From the NCBI GenBank assembly GCA_030740295.1, contig JASLXP010000781.1:1-29483 (forward strand): a stretch of 29,483 bases of DNA, given 5' to 3'. Shown piece by piece: positions 16,336 through 24,164 of this stretch. Made by a program: the position numbers and the translations under genes. Under the pieces are notes generated by a model. The model saw only the letters and a list, made by a program, of their open reading frames with translations. It had not been told where the DNA came from and did not search any database. The stretch comes from Planctomycetota bacterium (GTDB lineage Bacteria; Planctomycetota; PUPC01; JACPCR01). The stretch's first letter is position 1; every line of letters starts with the position of its first letter.

Positions 16336-16578
16336 TGACAATTTTCAGGGGCAAAGCCCCGGGCCGTTTGCCTAGCCCAGCCCAACGGGCTGGGTTTTCG
16401 GGCAGCTCATCCTTAGGGGCAACGCCCCGGTCATCTGCCCCAATGAATGGCCTCCTTATAAATGGCCGGGGCGTTGCCCCTTTTCAAAACTCTGAACCAT
16501 TCACCCAGCCCGTTGGGCTGGGCTAGGCAAACAGTCCGGGGCTTCGCCCCTGAAATCCGTCAAAACGTCTTGGAGGAC
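16336..16578 (+). repeat. Hairpin-rich palindromic repeat element, copy 1
   Basis: Six hairpins are arranged symmetrically: GGGGC/GCCCC at 16348-16360, CCCAGCCC/GGGCTGGG at 16376-16394, GGGGC/GCCCC at 16416-16428, GGGGC/GCCCC at 16468-16480, CCCAGCCC/GGGCTGGG at 16504-16522, and GGGGC/GCCCC at 16538-16550. All have 3-nt loops. The outer halves are also inverted repeats of each other (TTTCAGGGGC...TTTGCCTAGCCC). It ends GTCTTGGAGGAC 35 bp before the start codon at 16614. A second, inverted copy is at 29341. No transposase is encoded, so it resembles a REP/BIME- or MITE-like element. Confidence 0.92.
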
Positions 16579-16613
16579 TAGCGTTACGCTGATAGCTCCT
16601 GTGCCGCCTGCAA

Positions 16614-19600
16614 ATGAAGCTTCCGATGATAAAAACCCAAATGACTACTCTTCTGATGGCCCTGCTGCCTTTAATGCTCGAAGGGGCGCCCCAGGCAACC
16701 ACCGTCACCCTGGCAGAAGCCCTGGGTTCGGACTGGAAGCACGAGCTCATTCACAAAGACCTCTCCTTTGAGGAAGGAGAGCTTAAGCAGGCCACCGCAC
16801 GAATGACTGATGAAGACGGCAAGGAAATTCCCTGCCAGATTTCACACGTCGAGCGCGCCCTGGACGGCTCGGTCCGGTCGATGAAAGTCTGGTTCTTCGC
16901 GAACCTGTCCGCAGACGGCACGGCTTCGTATTCCATCATGCCGGGCGAGAGGGGAAAATCAGAATCAAGCCTGAAGGTTACCAGGGGCGACAAAAGTGTG
17001 GCCTTGACGACGGACGCACCCGGATCGGTGGGAGTGCGGCTTCTCGGAGGCGAACAGATTTTCGATTGGCCGGTCAACCTGCAAGACAGCTTCAGCCCGA
17101 TTCAGGCGCTCGTCACGCCGTCGGGCCGCCGGGTGGGAGCGGGGACCTTTAACGCGCCCTTCCGTGTGAAATCGATAAGATCCACCATCGAGTCTGCCGG
17201 GCCCCTGTTTGCCGAGGTCGCCATTCGCTATGCATTTGAAAAGGGCTATTGGATATTCAAAGCGCGGATGCTCGAAGGCTGCCCGATGATCCAGATTGAG
17301 GAAGAGTTCAACACCGGCGACAGCGGCCAGACCGCGAGGGAGTTTGATCGTTATTACTCCCTCCTGTTGAACACCGGCGGATTCAAACCTACGCAGGGCT
17401 GGTATTCGGACAACAGCCCGAATCCGAAATTCTACGACCTGGGCAAGCGGCTGATACCCAAGGCCTGGGAAGCGACGGGAGCGCTGCCCCGCAGTAACTG
17501 GATCGCGTCGCCGGTGAACGGCTACACCCTCACTTTCAACGAAAACCGCGACGACTACTACCTCACCGGCTGGCCCTCGGTCATGCCCAAGATCGGCAGC
17601 TTCATCCGCTTTGTCGAGCCGGGAGGCGAAGCGATCGGCTTTGCGAACCTGCACATCATGGGGTGGCGCGATGCCATGGCCATCCGGTTTCGCACGAACA
17701 AAGAGGGCGAGCTTCGCGTCAATCTGCCGATCCAGAAATTCAAGCAGGATTGGGGCACCGATGGCCTTGGAGACGGCTCACCAAACTACACCGGCAAGAC
17801 CCTTTTCGTCGCCTCGAACACCTGCCGCCGCAGCTACGGGATCATGATTACGCCGGCCGAGGATGAAAAAGAGAAACGGTTGGAATCGCTTTCGAGCATG
17901 ACCGCGCATCTCGCGGCCCAACCGCTCGACCAGGTGAAGGACTGGCCTCTCGACTGGCCGGACCCGATTGACGAAACGAAATGGGCTGACGCACCCACAA
18001 AAGCCGGTGAGCGGGCCCTGAAAACCATGCGCGGCCGCATGCAGCTCGCCCGGTTGGGAGGCAACCTGGTCTCCTACTCCATGGGCAATCATTACCACTT
18101 TGGCAGGAACATCTATCCCGGCATCCGGCAGGTGATCAGCGACCCCAAAAAGATCAGCGCCGGTCAGCGGAAGGAACTCCGCCGGCTCTGCGCTTTCGAG
18201 GCTTACCGGCAAAATTCACCGGAGCTGTTTCCCTACGGAACGGGTGTGCATCTGAACAATCCCAACATGACCATCATGGCTGTCGAAGCGCGGGCCAAGT
18301 CTGCGTACCTGGTCAAAGACCACCCGATGTTTCGTGAATGGGGCAAAGTCACGCTGGGGCTGATGCAGGATTTCTTCAGGCGTTACACGAAACCATCAGG
18401 CGCACCTTACGAGAATCCTCACTACACGCTCGGAGTCACGCTTGAACGAGCGGCCGTCGTCAACGACATCCTGATGGAAGCGGGAATCGGCGACGCACTC
18501 GATTCGCCGCTTTTCAAGAAGACCATGCGCTTCGTCTTGAACTGGCTGACCCCACCTGACCCCCGCTTCAACGGCCACCGGGTCGTACTGCCCATCGGCA
18601 ACTGCTCGTATCAATCCATCAAGCCCGAATTCGGGGAACGGTTTGTTAACTACTACAGGGAGCGTGACCCGAAGCTTGCCAGCCAACTGCAATGGCTCGT
18701 CAATCAAACGCTGCCGGAAAAGAAGAAGCTGCGCATCGTCGACGACCTGGCACCGGGCCTGAAGAGCGAGTGGATTCGCGACTACGGCGTCATCTTCCGC
18801 CACGGGTACGGGACAAAGCACGAGACCATGATGCACCTTCTGGCCGGCTCATGCTTTGGCCACTATGAAATCGAAACCGACCACATGTCTTACACTCTCT
18901 ACGCGAAGGGCCAGCCGATCCACCTGCACTTCGGGAACGGATACTTCCCCATCTACAACCGCCCGTGGCTGCGCAACCGCATCTCGTTCGACATGAAGAT
19001 GGAAGCTCCGGAGCGCACCAGAATTGATGTCGAGCAGGCATCGTTCACTCCGGAGGCCGAATATTTCCGTGCGGTGCGTGAGACGAATCAACTCCTGCCC
19101 CGCAGTCCCGAATACCCTCTGCTGGACCCGCGGGGAATGAAGTGGACGAAGGAGGAATCCGCAGGCTGGAATAATTCCATGGCCCAATGGAGCGCGCCCG
19201 AAACCTTCATGCCGATGACGATCTGGCATCGCCAGATGCTGTTCCTGAAAGATGAAGACCCGGCCGGTCCGAATTACTTCGTCCTGCGAGATGACTTCGG
19301 CGGAAAGCCGACCGTTCCCACCGACCTCAGCCTCTGGTTCCTGGCGAACACCATGACACAGAGCGGCGAGGTCTATCACTTCGACGGCCAGTGCAAAGTG
19401 GACATGGACGTCTTCGTCCACACTCCGAAGTTTGGCAGCTTCGATGCAAAGACCGCGAAGTACGGGCACGTCCAGCAACCTTACATCCGCTTCACCGGCT
19501 TCGACCCAAAGTTTCATCCCGGCGGCAAACGGCGGGAAGACCAGCTTCTCCTGCGCATCCGGCAGCCCGCGGGAAAAGGTTACCTCGTTGTCCTGTATCC

Positions 19601-19928
19601 CCGCCTGAAGAAGGGCGACCCGAAAGCCAAATTCACTCGCCTGGCCGAAAACGTGGTCAAAGTGGAGACCGCCCGGTCCACTGACTACGCATTCGTCTCG
19701 CCGTGGCCATTTTCTTTCAGCGATGACAGGGTCAAGTTTCGCGGGATGGCCGCGGCCATCCGCTTCTACCGGGACGGAAAAGTCACGATAGTAAACAGCG
19801 AGGGCAAGGCCGAACTGGAGGCCGGCGGCAAGACAGTGCGCGGCCTCGGCGCCTTCGTCGTCTCAATAGAGAATGGCAAGAGTACCGTCGAAACCTTCTC
19901 AGAAGGCGCTTCCGCTGAAGTTAAGTGA
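16614..19928 (+). CDS. Large secreted lyase-like protein with heparinase II/III-type C-terminal region
   Basis: The 1104-residue protein begins with a signal peptide (hydrophobic TTLLMALLPLMLEGAP); ATG 16626 is an alternative start. The N-terminal 250 residues are beta-rich (EDGKEIPCQISHVERALDGS), resembling the RIFT-barrel/beta-sandwich region of PcRGLX/YetA-like lyases. A middle alpha-rich region (about 440-720) resembles an (alpha/alpha) toroid. From about 745 a sheet domain contains GHYEIETDHMSYTLYAKGQ, comparable in position to the H-x-H-x-D-x-x-S-F block of heparinase II/III, but with only the first His, the Asp and the Ser conserved. The assignment as a polysaccharide lyase is inference from fold-like patterns, neighbours and export; no family is certain. 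The upstream repeat element ends 35 bp from its start. Confidence 0.7.
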   Translation: MKLPMIKTQMTTLLMALLPLMLEGAPQATTVTLAEALGSDWKHELIHKDLSFEEGELKQATARMTDEDGKEIPCQISHVERALDGSVRSMKVWFFANLSADGTASYSIMPGERGKSESSLKVTRGDKSVALTTDAPGSVGVRLLGGEQIFDWPVNLQDSFSPIQALVTPSGRRVGAGTFNAPFRVKSIRSTIESAGPLFAEVAIRYAFEKGYWIFKARMLEGCPMIQIEEEFNTGDSGQTAREFDRYYSLLLNTGGFKPTQGWYSDNSPNPKFYDLGKRLIPKAWEATGALPRSNWIASPVNGYTLTFNENRDDYYLTGWPSVMPKIGSFIRFVEPGGEAIGFANLHIMGWRDAMAIRFRTNKEGELRVNLPIQKFKQDWGTDGLGDGSPNYTGKTLFVASNTCRRSYGIMITPAEDEKEKRLESLSSMTAHLAAQPLDQVKDWPLDWPDPIDETKWADAPTKAGERALKTMRGRMQLARLGGNLVSYSMGNHYHFGRNIYPGIRQVISDPKKISAGQRKELRRLCAFEAYRQNSPELFPYGTGVHLNNPNMTIMAVEARAKSAYLVKDHPMFREWGKVTLGLMQDFFRRYTKPSGAPYENPHYTLGVTLERAAVVNDILMEAGIGDALDSPLFKKTMRFVLNWLTPPDPRFNGHRVVLPIGNCSYQSIKPEFGERFVNYYRERDPKLASQLQWLVNQTLPEKKKLRIVDDLAPGLKSEWIRDYGVIFRHGYGTKHETMMHLLAGSCFGHYEIETDHMSYTLYAKGQPIHLHFGNGYFPIYNRPWLRNRISFDMKMEAPERTRIDVEQASFTPEAEYFRAVRETNQLLPRSPEYPLLDPRGMKWTKEESAGWNNSMAQWSAPETFMPMTIWHRQMLFLKDEDPAGPNYFVLRDDFGGKPTVPTDLSLWFLANTMTQSGEVYHFDGQCKVDMDVFVHTPKFGSFDAKTAKYGHVQQPYIRFTGFDPKFHPGGKRREDQLLLRIRQPAGKGYLVVLYPRLKKGDPKAKFTRLAENVVKVETARSTDYAFVSPWPFSFSDDRVKFRGMAAAIRFYRDGKVTIVNSEGKAELEAGGKTVRGLGAFVVSIENGKSTVETFSEGASAEVK

Positions 19929-20133
19929 TGGCCGGCGGGGGGAGCGGGCTTGACCCTCCACTTCGCAGTTCTTTGAGTCGGCAACCAGGCGACCTCATTC
20001 GTCGTCGCCTTGACCCTTGCTCAGAAGCTCGACTTACAATGCCTGAAAAACTCGGGGTCGTAGCTGGCCTCGGACACTCCAGCTGCGGTTGCGACCGCAA
20101 CGCCGCCTTAAGACGAAGAGAGAGCTTAACCAG
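19929..20133. other. Intergenic region between convergent genes with two hairpins
   Basis: The only structures seen are GGCGAC (19988-19993) with GTCGCC (20004-20009), and GCGGT/ACCGC-type pairing near 20083-20098. Neither is followed by a T-run, so terminator function is doubtful. No gene is supported here. Confidence 0.35.
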
Positions 20134-21315
20134 CTACTTCTTCCTCTGCTTCCGCGCCTCGCGCAGGACGTCTTTCTGCAGGAGGTAGCCGAAACCAGCC
20201 TTCTCCAGTCTCTGAATCAGTTGCTTGCGGCTGCAATTGAGGGCCCCGGCAGTAGCGTCCAGATTCCATTGTTGAGCGGCGAGTTGCTGGAGCAGATAGG
20301 CCCGGCGTGCCTGGGCATGGGAGAGACGGTAAGTCTTCAGGTATTCCAGTGTGCCGTCGTTTCTGACGATCGCTTCGCCCAGGTGGTTTTCCTGCCGCGG
20401 CTGCAGGTCGGTCATGAACTGCTGCAGATGAAAAGGTCCGAACCGGTAGCGGCTGGTTGAAGTCACTTCCCGATCGAGGATACCGTCCGCCATCGACTGA
20501 TACAGGGAGGACCAGTCACCTTTCATACGGTTCAGTTCCTCTCGCAGGTCCGTCAGGCTCGTCACCGCGTCTTCGTTCATTCTGAATTCAAGCGGCGCAA
20601 CCTGGCTGTAAAAGCAGCCGGCCCAGAGGAACAGGTCGCAGTAAAAATCCTCGATGAGTGCTCTATGAAGAGCGAAATAATCTGCCGGATGCGATACCAC
20701 CATCGCTGATGCCAGAGCGTCTTCGACAAATACGAGAACACCGACCTGCCCTTCATGGATTTCGAACATGCGCAAGGCATCGGCAAGCCCATCAATCGCA
20801 TGCCCGCTCATCGTATTCTCGATTCTGGGGCTCAGGCCATACGAAAGGGCATGCCGCGAGTATTCGCTCCAGGCAACACTCGGGCCGCCGAAGTAGAGTG
20901 AAAGAAATCCTTCCATCGCTGTGTGAAGGGGGAGCATGCGCAGACGGTTCTTGTCTTCCCGCTTGACCATCCGGTGCGCCAGCCGGACGGAAGAGGATGC
21001 GTCTCGAATGACCTTTCCGTCTTTTCTCACCTGCATTCCATACGCGGCCACCGGGCTCCCGTCATCGCTCCAATCCACGACCAGCCCGTGAGGCACGTAC
21101 GAGCAGTAGATGGAATCCGGATCTTCCCAGTCCTTACCATCCCTCGAAACAAACGCATAATCGTCACCGTAGCTCCTGATAGCCAGGCGGAGGTCGTTCC
21201 GGACCTTTCGCCTGATGAGGGGCACGAGCCTGACAACACCGCGCCAGACTTGCGTGGGTGCGACCTCCAATCCCTTCAATGGGATGCGTGAGAGCAGCGG
21301 CGGCTTCTTGCTCAT
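20134..21315 (-). CDS. ARPP-2-like protein with C-terminal Fis-type helix-turn-helix
   Basis: In this 393-residue protein the N-terminal part (IPLKGLEVAPTQVWRGVVRL, then VPLIRR, then LRLAIRSYGDDYAFVSRDG) matches my memory of the ARPP-2 family. That family is reported in vWA- and MoxR-linked multi-gene systems proposed to act in biological conflict. The C-terminus (about 335-393) is a Fis-like HTH: YLLQQLAAQQWNLDATAGAL followed by NCSRKQLIQRLEKAGFGYLL. A nucleic-acid-binding role is therefore likely. The start overlaps the stop of the upstream vWA gene by 4 bp (ATGA), so the two form an operon and probably a complex. The family name rests on remembered patterns, so confidence is moderate. Confidence 0.68.
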   Translation of the reverse strand: MSKKPPLLSRIPLKGLEVAPTQVWRGVVRLVPLIRRKVRNDLRLAIRSYGDDYAFVSRDGKDWEDPDSIYCSYVPHGLVVDWSDDGSPVAAYGMQVRKDGKVIRDASSSVRLAHRMVKREDKNRLRMLPLHTAMEGFLSLYFGGPSVAWSEYSRHALSYGLSPRIENTMSGHAIDGLADALRMFEIHEGQVGVLVFVEDALASAMVVSHPADYFALHRALIEDFYCDLFLWAGCFYSQVAPLEFRMNEDAVTSLTDLREELNRMKGDWSSLYQSMADGILDREVTSTSRYRFGPFHLQQFMTDLQPRQENHLGEAIVRNDGTLEYLKTYRLSHAQARRAYLLQQLAAQQWNLDATAGALNCSRKQLIQRLEKAGFGYLLQKDVLREARKQRKK

Positions 21316-22763
21316 TCGTAGGCTCCGGCAAGAAAATCGCGGACACGCTCGTAGAGGTAGTCTTCAAGCTCTTCGAGTGGTGCTCCGCCGGTGGCAAAGC
21401 GTGCAAATCCAAGCATCGTGGGCAAATCTTCGGCATCTCGAACACCGACCGTCGGCATGGCTGCTCCCAGATTGCGCGGTTCGAAATTGTCTGCATCGAA
21501 AACGGGATTGATATGAACGATTTGCGTCGTTGATTCCGGGTCGATCTTCTTGCGAAAAATGCGTGCAACCTCGCCTGCGCCTTGCGGCGGATCGTTTTCG
21601 AATCCATCAGAAACAATGACTACAAGATCGGGGTTCCAATCGAGGGCATTCAGCAGAGGCTCTCCGAGTGCAGTCTGGGAGCCTGCCTGAACGAGTATTT
21701 CCTGTTCGACCGCAGGCGACCAGAACGCGCGGTACTCCCGTGCCGCATTTCTGAGCAGATAGCTCGACCCCAGGGCAATGGCCAGCGGGCGGCGGCGCTT
21801 TTCCGTAGAGCCGGAAGATGAAAAGCTCGCATCCAGAACGGCAGCCACCTTTCCAAGCTTCGCTGGTGAACGCTGCAAAGCTCGAGCGGCGGACCGATTC
21901 AATCCATCGTGCAATTCATCCTGCCTTTCTTTCCTGACCTCAACCGGCAAAGAAAGCAGATAAATCGCCAGCCGCGTCAGGCCCAGTCTGCCGAGTTCGA
22001 TGTCCATATCGACCTCTGAGCTTTGGGACGCGCTCTGCATCCGAAACTTCTCTCCCGCCGTCATCCGGCCCCTTATGCCGGCCAGAAACTCGTCCCGGGG
22101 GATTCGATGTTTTGCAGCCAACCCTTCGGCCACGGTGTATGGCAGGTCGTACACCGCTGCCTGGCTGTAATGGGCCTGGCGAAACTTCTCGAACAGTTCA
22201 TTCTCGAAGCGCTGATTTCCTCTTGCGCAGAATAGGAACCGGCCGATCTCGTTCTCCAGCTTCAGGTGTGCGTGCGCCACCGCGTCACGAACTTTCGAGC
22301 GGTACTTGACCGCGTGGAAAGATGGATCCTTCTGGTTTTCGAGATAGCGGCGAATCACTGCCCTTGTCCGCCGATTATTCACCCGCCTCTGGCGGAGTTC
22401 CCTGAAAACCTGAAAGACGCGATTAGGCGGCAGCCGCTTGAGCGCAGCGGCGATCAGTTCTCCCTCTTCGGCGCGCATCCCTTTGAATCTGGGGCTTCCT
22501 GCAGCCAGAAGGTTGCAGACGATCCTGGCCTGATTGAAATGATTGATGCCCGCTGCAAGGGTCCTGGAATACAAACGCCGGTAGTTGCCCAGCGTATAGG
22601 CATGCAGGAATTCAATAGAAATATGCTGCCCCGCCGAGTCGCCATAGAACTCGTGCTGCCTTGTGCAGGCAAAGCTGGCGTTGATGAACATCACCAGATC
22701 TTCCCGCTCGACCTGCTCCAGCCGCGTTTCGATTCTGGCACGGTTGCTGATCCCCACATCCAC
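21312..22763 (-). CDS. TROVE-like/vWA protein (Ro60-like architecture)
   Basis: The 483-residue protein uses a GTG start, the first possible one after an upstream in-frame TAA. The N-terminal 300 residues are alpha-helical repeats (FLHAYTLGNYRRLYSRTLAA; LKRLPPNRVFQVFRELRQRR), reminiscent of the HEAT-like TROVE ring that binds RNA in Ro60. The C-terminal vWA domain has a complete-looking MIDAS: D311-x-S313-x-S315 in LDASFSSSG, a Thr in GSQTALGEPLLNAL, and D386 in VVIVSDGFEND. It is coupled by a 4-bp overlap to the ARPP-2/HTH gene. The TROVE assignment is inferred from layout, and a generic vWA protein is the alternative. No MoxR ATPase, RtcB or RNA ligase gene is seen in the window. Confidence 0.68.
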   Translation of the reverse strand: MDVGISNRARIETRLEQVEREDLVMFINASFACTRQHEFYGDSAGQHISIEFLHAYTLGNYRRLYSRTLAAGINHFNQARIVCNLLAAGSPRFKGMRAEEGELIAAALKRLPPNRVFQVFRELRQRRVNNRRTRAVIRRYLENQKDPSFHAVKYRSKVRDAVAHAHLKLENEIGRFLFCARGNQRFENELFEKFRQAHYSQAAVYDLPYTVAEGLAAKHRIPRDEFLAGIRGRMTAGEKFRMQSASQSSEVDMDIELGRLGLTRLAIYLLSLPVEVRKERQDELHDGLNRSAARALQRSPAKLGKVAAVLDASFSSSGSTEKRRRPLAIALGSSYLLRNAAREYRAFWSPAVEQEILVQAGSQTALGEPLLNALDWNPDLVVIVSDGFENDPPQGAGEVARIFRKKIDPESTTQIVHINPVFDADNFEPRNLGAAMPTVGVRDAEDLPTMLGFARFATGGAPLEELEDYLYERVRDFLAGAYE

Positions 22764-23223
22764 GTTCCGCTGGTTTATGAGTAATTAAGAGCGCCGCTCG
22801 GGGAGTATTTAACGCGACCAGCTAAAGTAGCTTCAGAGGCTAATCCGGAAGTCACGCCCGAGTCCCACAAGCGGCGCATTAATCTTAGATGGGCGGCGCG
22901 ATGGATCAAAGGACCGGCGGAGACACAGAGGCACGAGAGCTCACGCCTTTATGATCTCAGGAGATTGAAGTCTCAGGCTGACTTCTCTGCGTGCGTCGGT
23001 GATGCCCTAATCCTTCGTCTGAAATCTCAATTCGAGCTTCCCGGTCTCATTCTCTGTCATGACTTGCCCTCGCCGTATTTCCAGTCGTCAGGATTGACTC
23101 GAATCCAATTTGGATTGAGAACGAATTAGTATACAAGTCTTCCTCAGTAATCGTGGCATTTCGAGACAGTTAGAGCAGTCGCGGAAGGCCCGCACTACAA
23201 ATCAAACTCTCATCCAAACAATC
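22764..23223. other. 460-bp intergenic region between divergent genes
   Basis: No gene is supported. It contains a degenerate purine-rich motif (CGGAGACACAGAGGCACGAG near 22917-22936) with a partly complementary segment (ACTTCTCTGCGTGCG near 22981-22995). A nested set of hairpins lies at 23091-23116: GGATT (23091-23095) can pair with AATCC (23102-23106), which can instead pair with GGATT (23112-23116). It must hold promoters for the vWA/ARPP-2 operon and the aldolase gene. A small RNA is possible but not demonstrated. Confidence 0.5.
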
Positions 23224-24147
23224 ATGATCACACGCGAAATTACTCCTGACGACTTTAAAGCTGTCTTTCCAGTTCCGCCGCTCGCACGGAGCAGAGATGC
23301 AGAACGGAGCATCCATTCGGAAGAAAACCGGAAGGTTATCCAGCACATCGAAGGCGGCGGCCACCGCAGACTGATGTACGGTGGCAACGCGGTTTTTTAT
23401 CACATCTCACTCAGGGAATTTGAGGCAACCCTTGGGATACTGGCCGAGCATGCGGCCGATGATACGTGGGCCATTCCGAGCGTTGGGCCCTCTTTTGGAT
23501 TGGCCATCAGTCAGCTCGATATTCTCAAAGATTATGCATTTCCCTCCGCGATGTTTCTGCCTGTCGGGCCTCCGCAGAATCATGAAGGCGTCTATGCCGG
23601 CATCAGCGAGTTCGTGCAACGCTGGGGCAAACCGGTCATTGTCTACGTCAAGACGGAAAGCAATCTCGGCGTGGAGCAGATTGCCAGGCTGTTTGATGAA
23701 GGTACAGCCCTCGCATTGAAGTATGCAGTAGTGCGAGACGATCCATCAGAAGACGCGTTCCTGGATGCCATTCTCGATCGGGTCGATAAGTCAAGGATCA
23801 TCAGTGGCATCGGCGAAAGGCCGGCTATCGTGCACATGAATAAATTCCAACTGCCGGGCTTCACAACTGGCTCCGGTTGCCTCGCTCCGGCCGCCACCCA
23901 GAGAATGTTCACGCTCCTTTGCCAGGGCGATACCGCAGGCGCCTCTGCCATCCGGGAACGTTTCCTTGCTCTTGAGGATGCACGCGACAGCATGGGCCCC
24001 ATTAACGTCCTGCACGAAGCCCTCCGCCTGGCTGGCGTCGCCGATACTGGCCCGCTGCCGCCGATGCTTGCGAATATTTCGGAAACACAACGGGAGAGTG
24101 TGAAACGGGCAGCCCTGGATCTACTGGAGTTTGAACGAAATCTTTGA
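23224..24147 (+). CDS. DHDPS/N-acetylneuraminate lyase-family aldolase
   Basis: The 307-residue TIM-barrel protein has the class I aldolase residues of the family: a Tyr in PVIVYVKTE (Y141) and the Schiff-base lysine in LALKYAVVRDD (K166), with spacing close to E. coli DapA (Y133/K161). YGGNAVFYHIS replaces the usual GTTGE loop, which argues against true dihydrodipicolinate synthase and for a sugar-acid (2-keto-3-deoxy acid) or other pyruvate aldolase/dehydratase. The neighbouring lyase genes suggest uronate catabolism. It converges on the truncated lyase gene, with 17 bp between them. No Shine-Dalgarno is obvious. Confidence 0.85.
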   Translation: MITREITPDDFKAVFPVPPLARSRDAERSIHSEENRKVIQHIEGGGHRRLMYGGNAVFYHISLREFEATLGILAEHAADDTWAIPSVGPSFGLAISQLDILKDYAFPSAMFLPVGPPQNHEGVYAGISEFVQRWGKPVIVYVKTESNLGVEQIARLFDEGTALALKYAVVRDDPSEDAFLDAILDRVDKSRIISGIGERPAIVHMNKFQLPGFTTGSGCLAPAATQRMFTLLCQGDTAGASAIRERFLALEDARDSMGPINVLHEALRLAGVADTGPLPPMLANISETQRESVKRAALDLLEFERNL

Positions 24148-24164
24148 AGGACATCAAAAAGGCA

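Noticed and set aside
16336..16578. CRISPR array
   Set aside because: The repeated GGGGC/GCCCC units are short, mirror-ordered hairpins with no constant-length unique spacers and no cas genes nearby.
23091..23106. T-arm of a tRNA or tRNA-like RNA
   Set aside because: The GGATT/AATCC stem encloses a 6-nt loop that is not a TTCRANN T-loop, and no acceptor, D or anticodon arms can be built around it.
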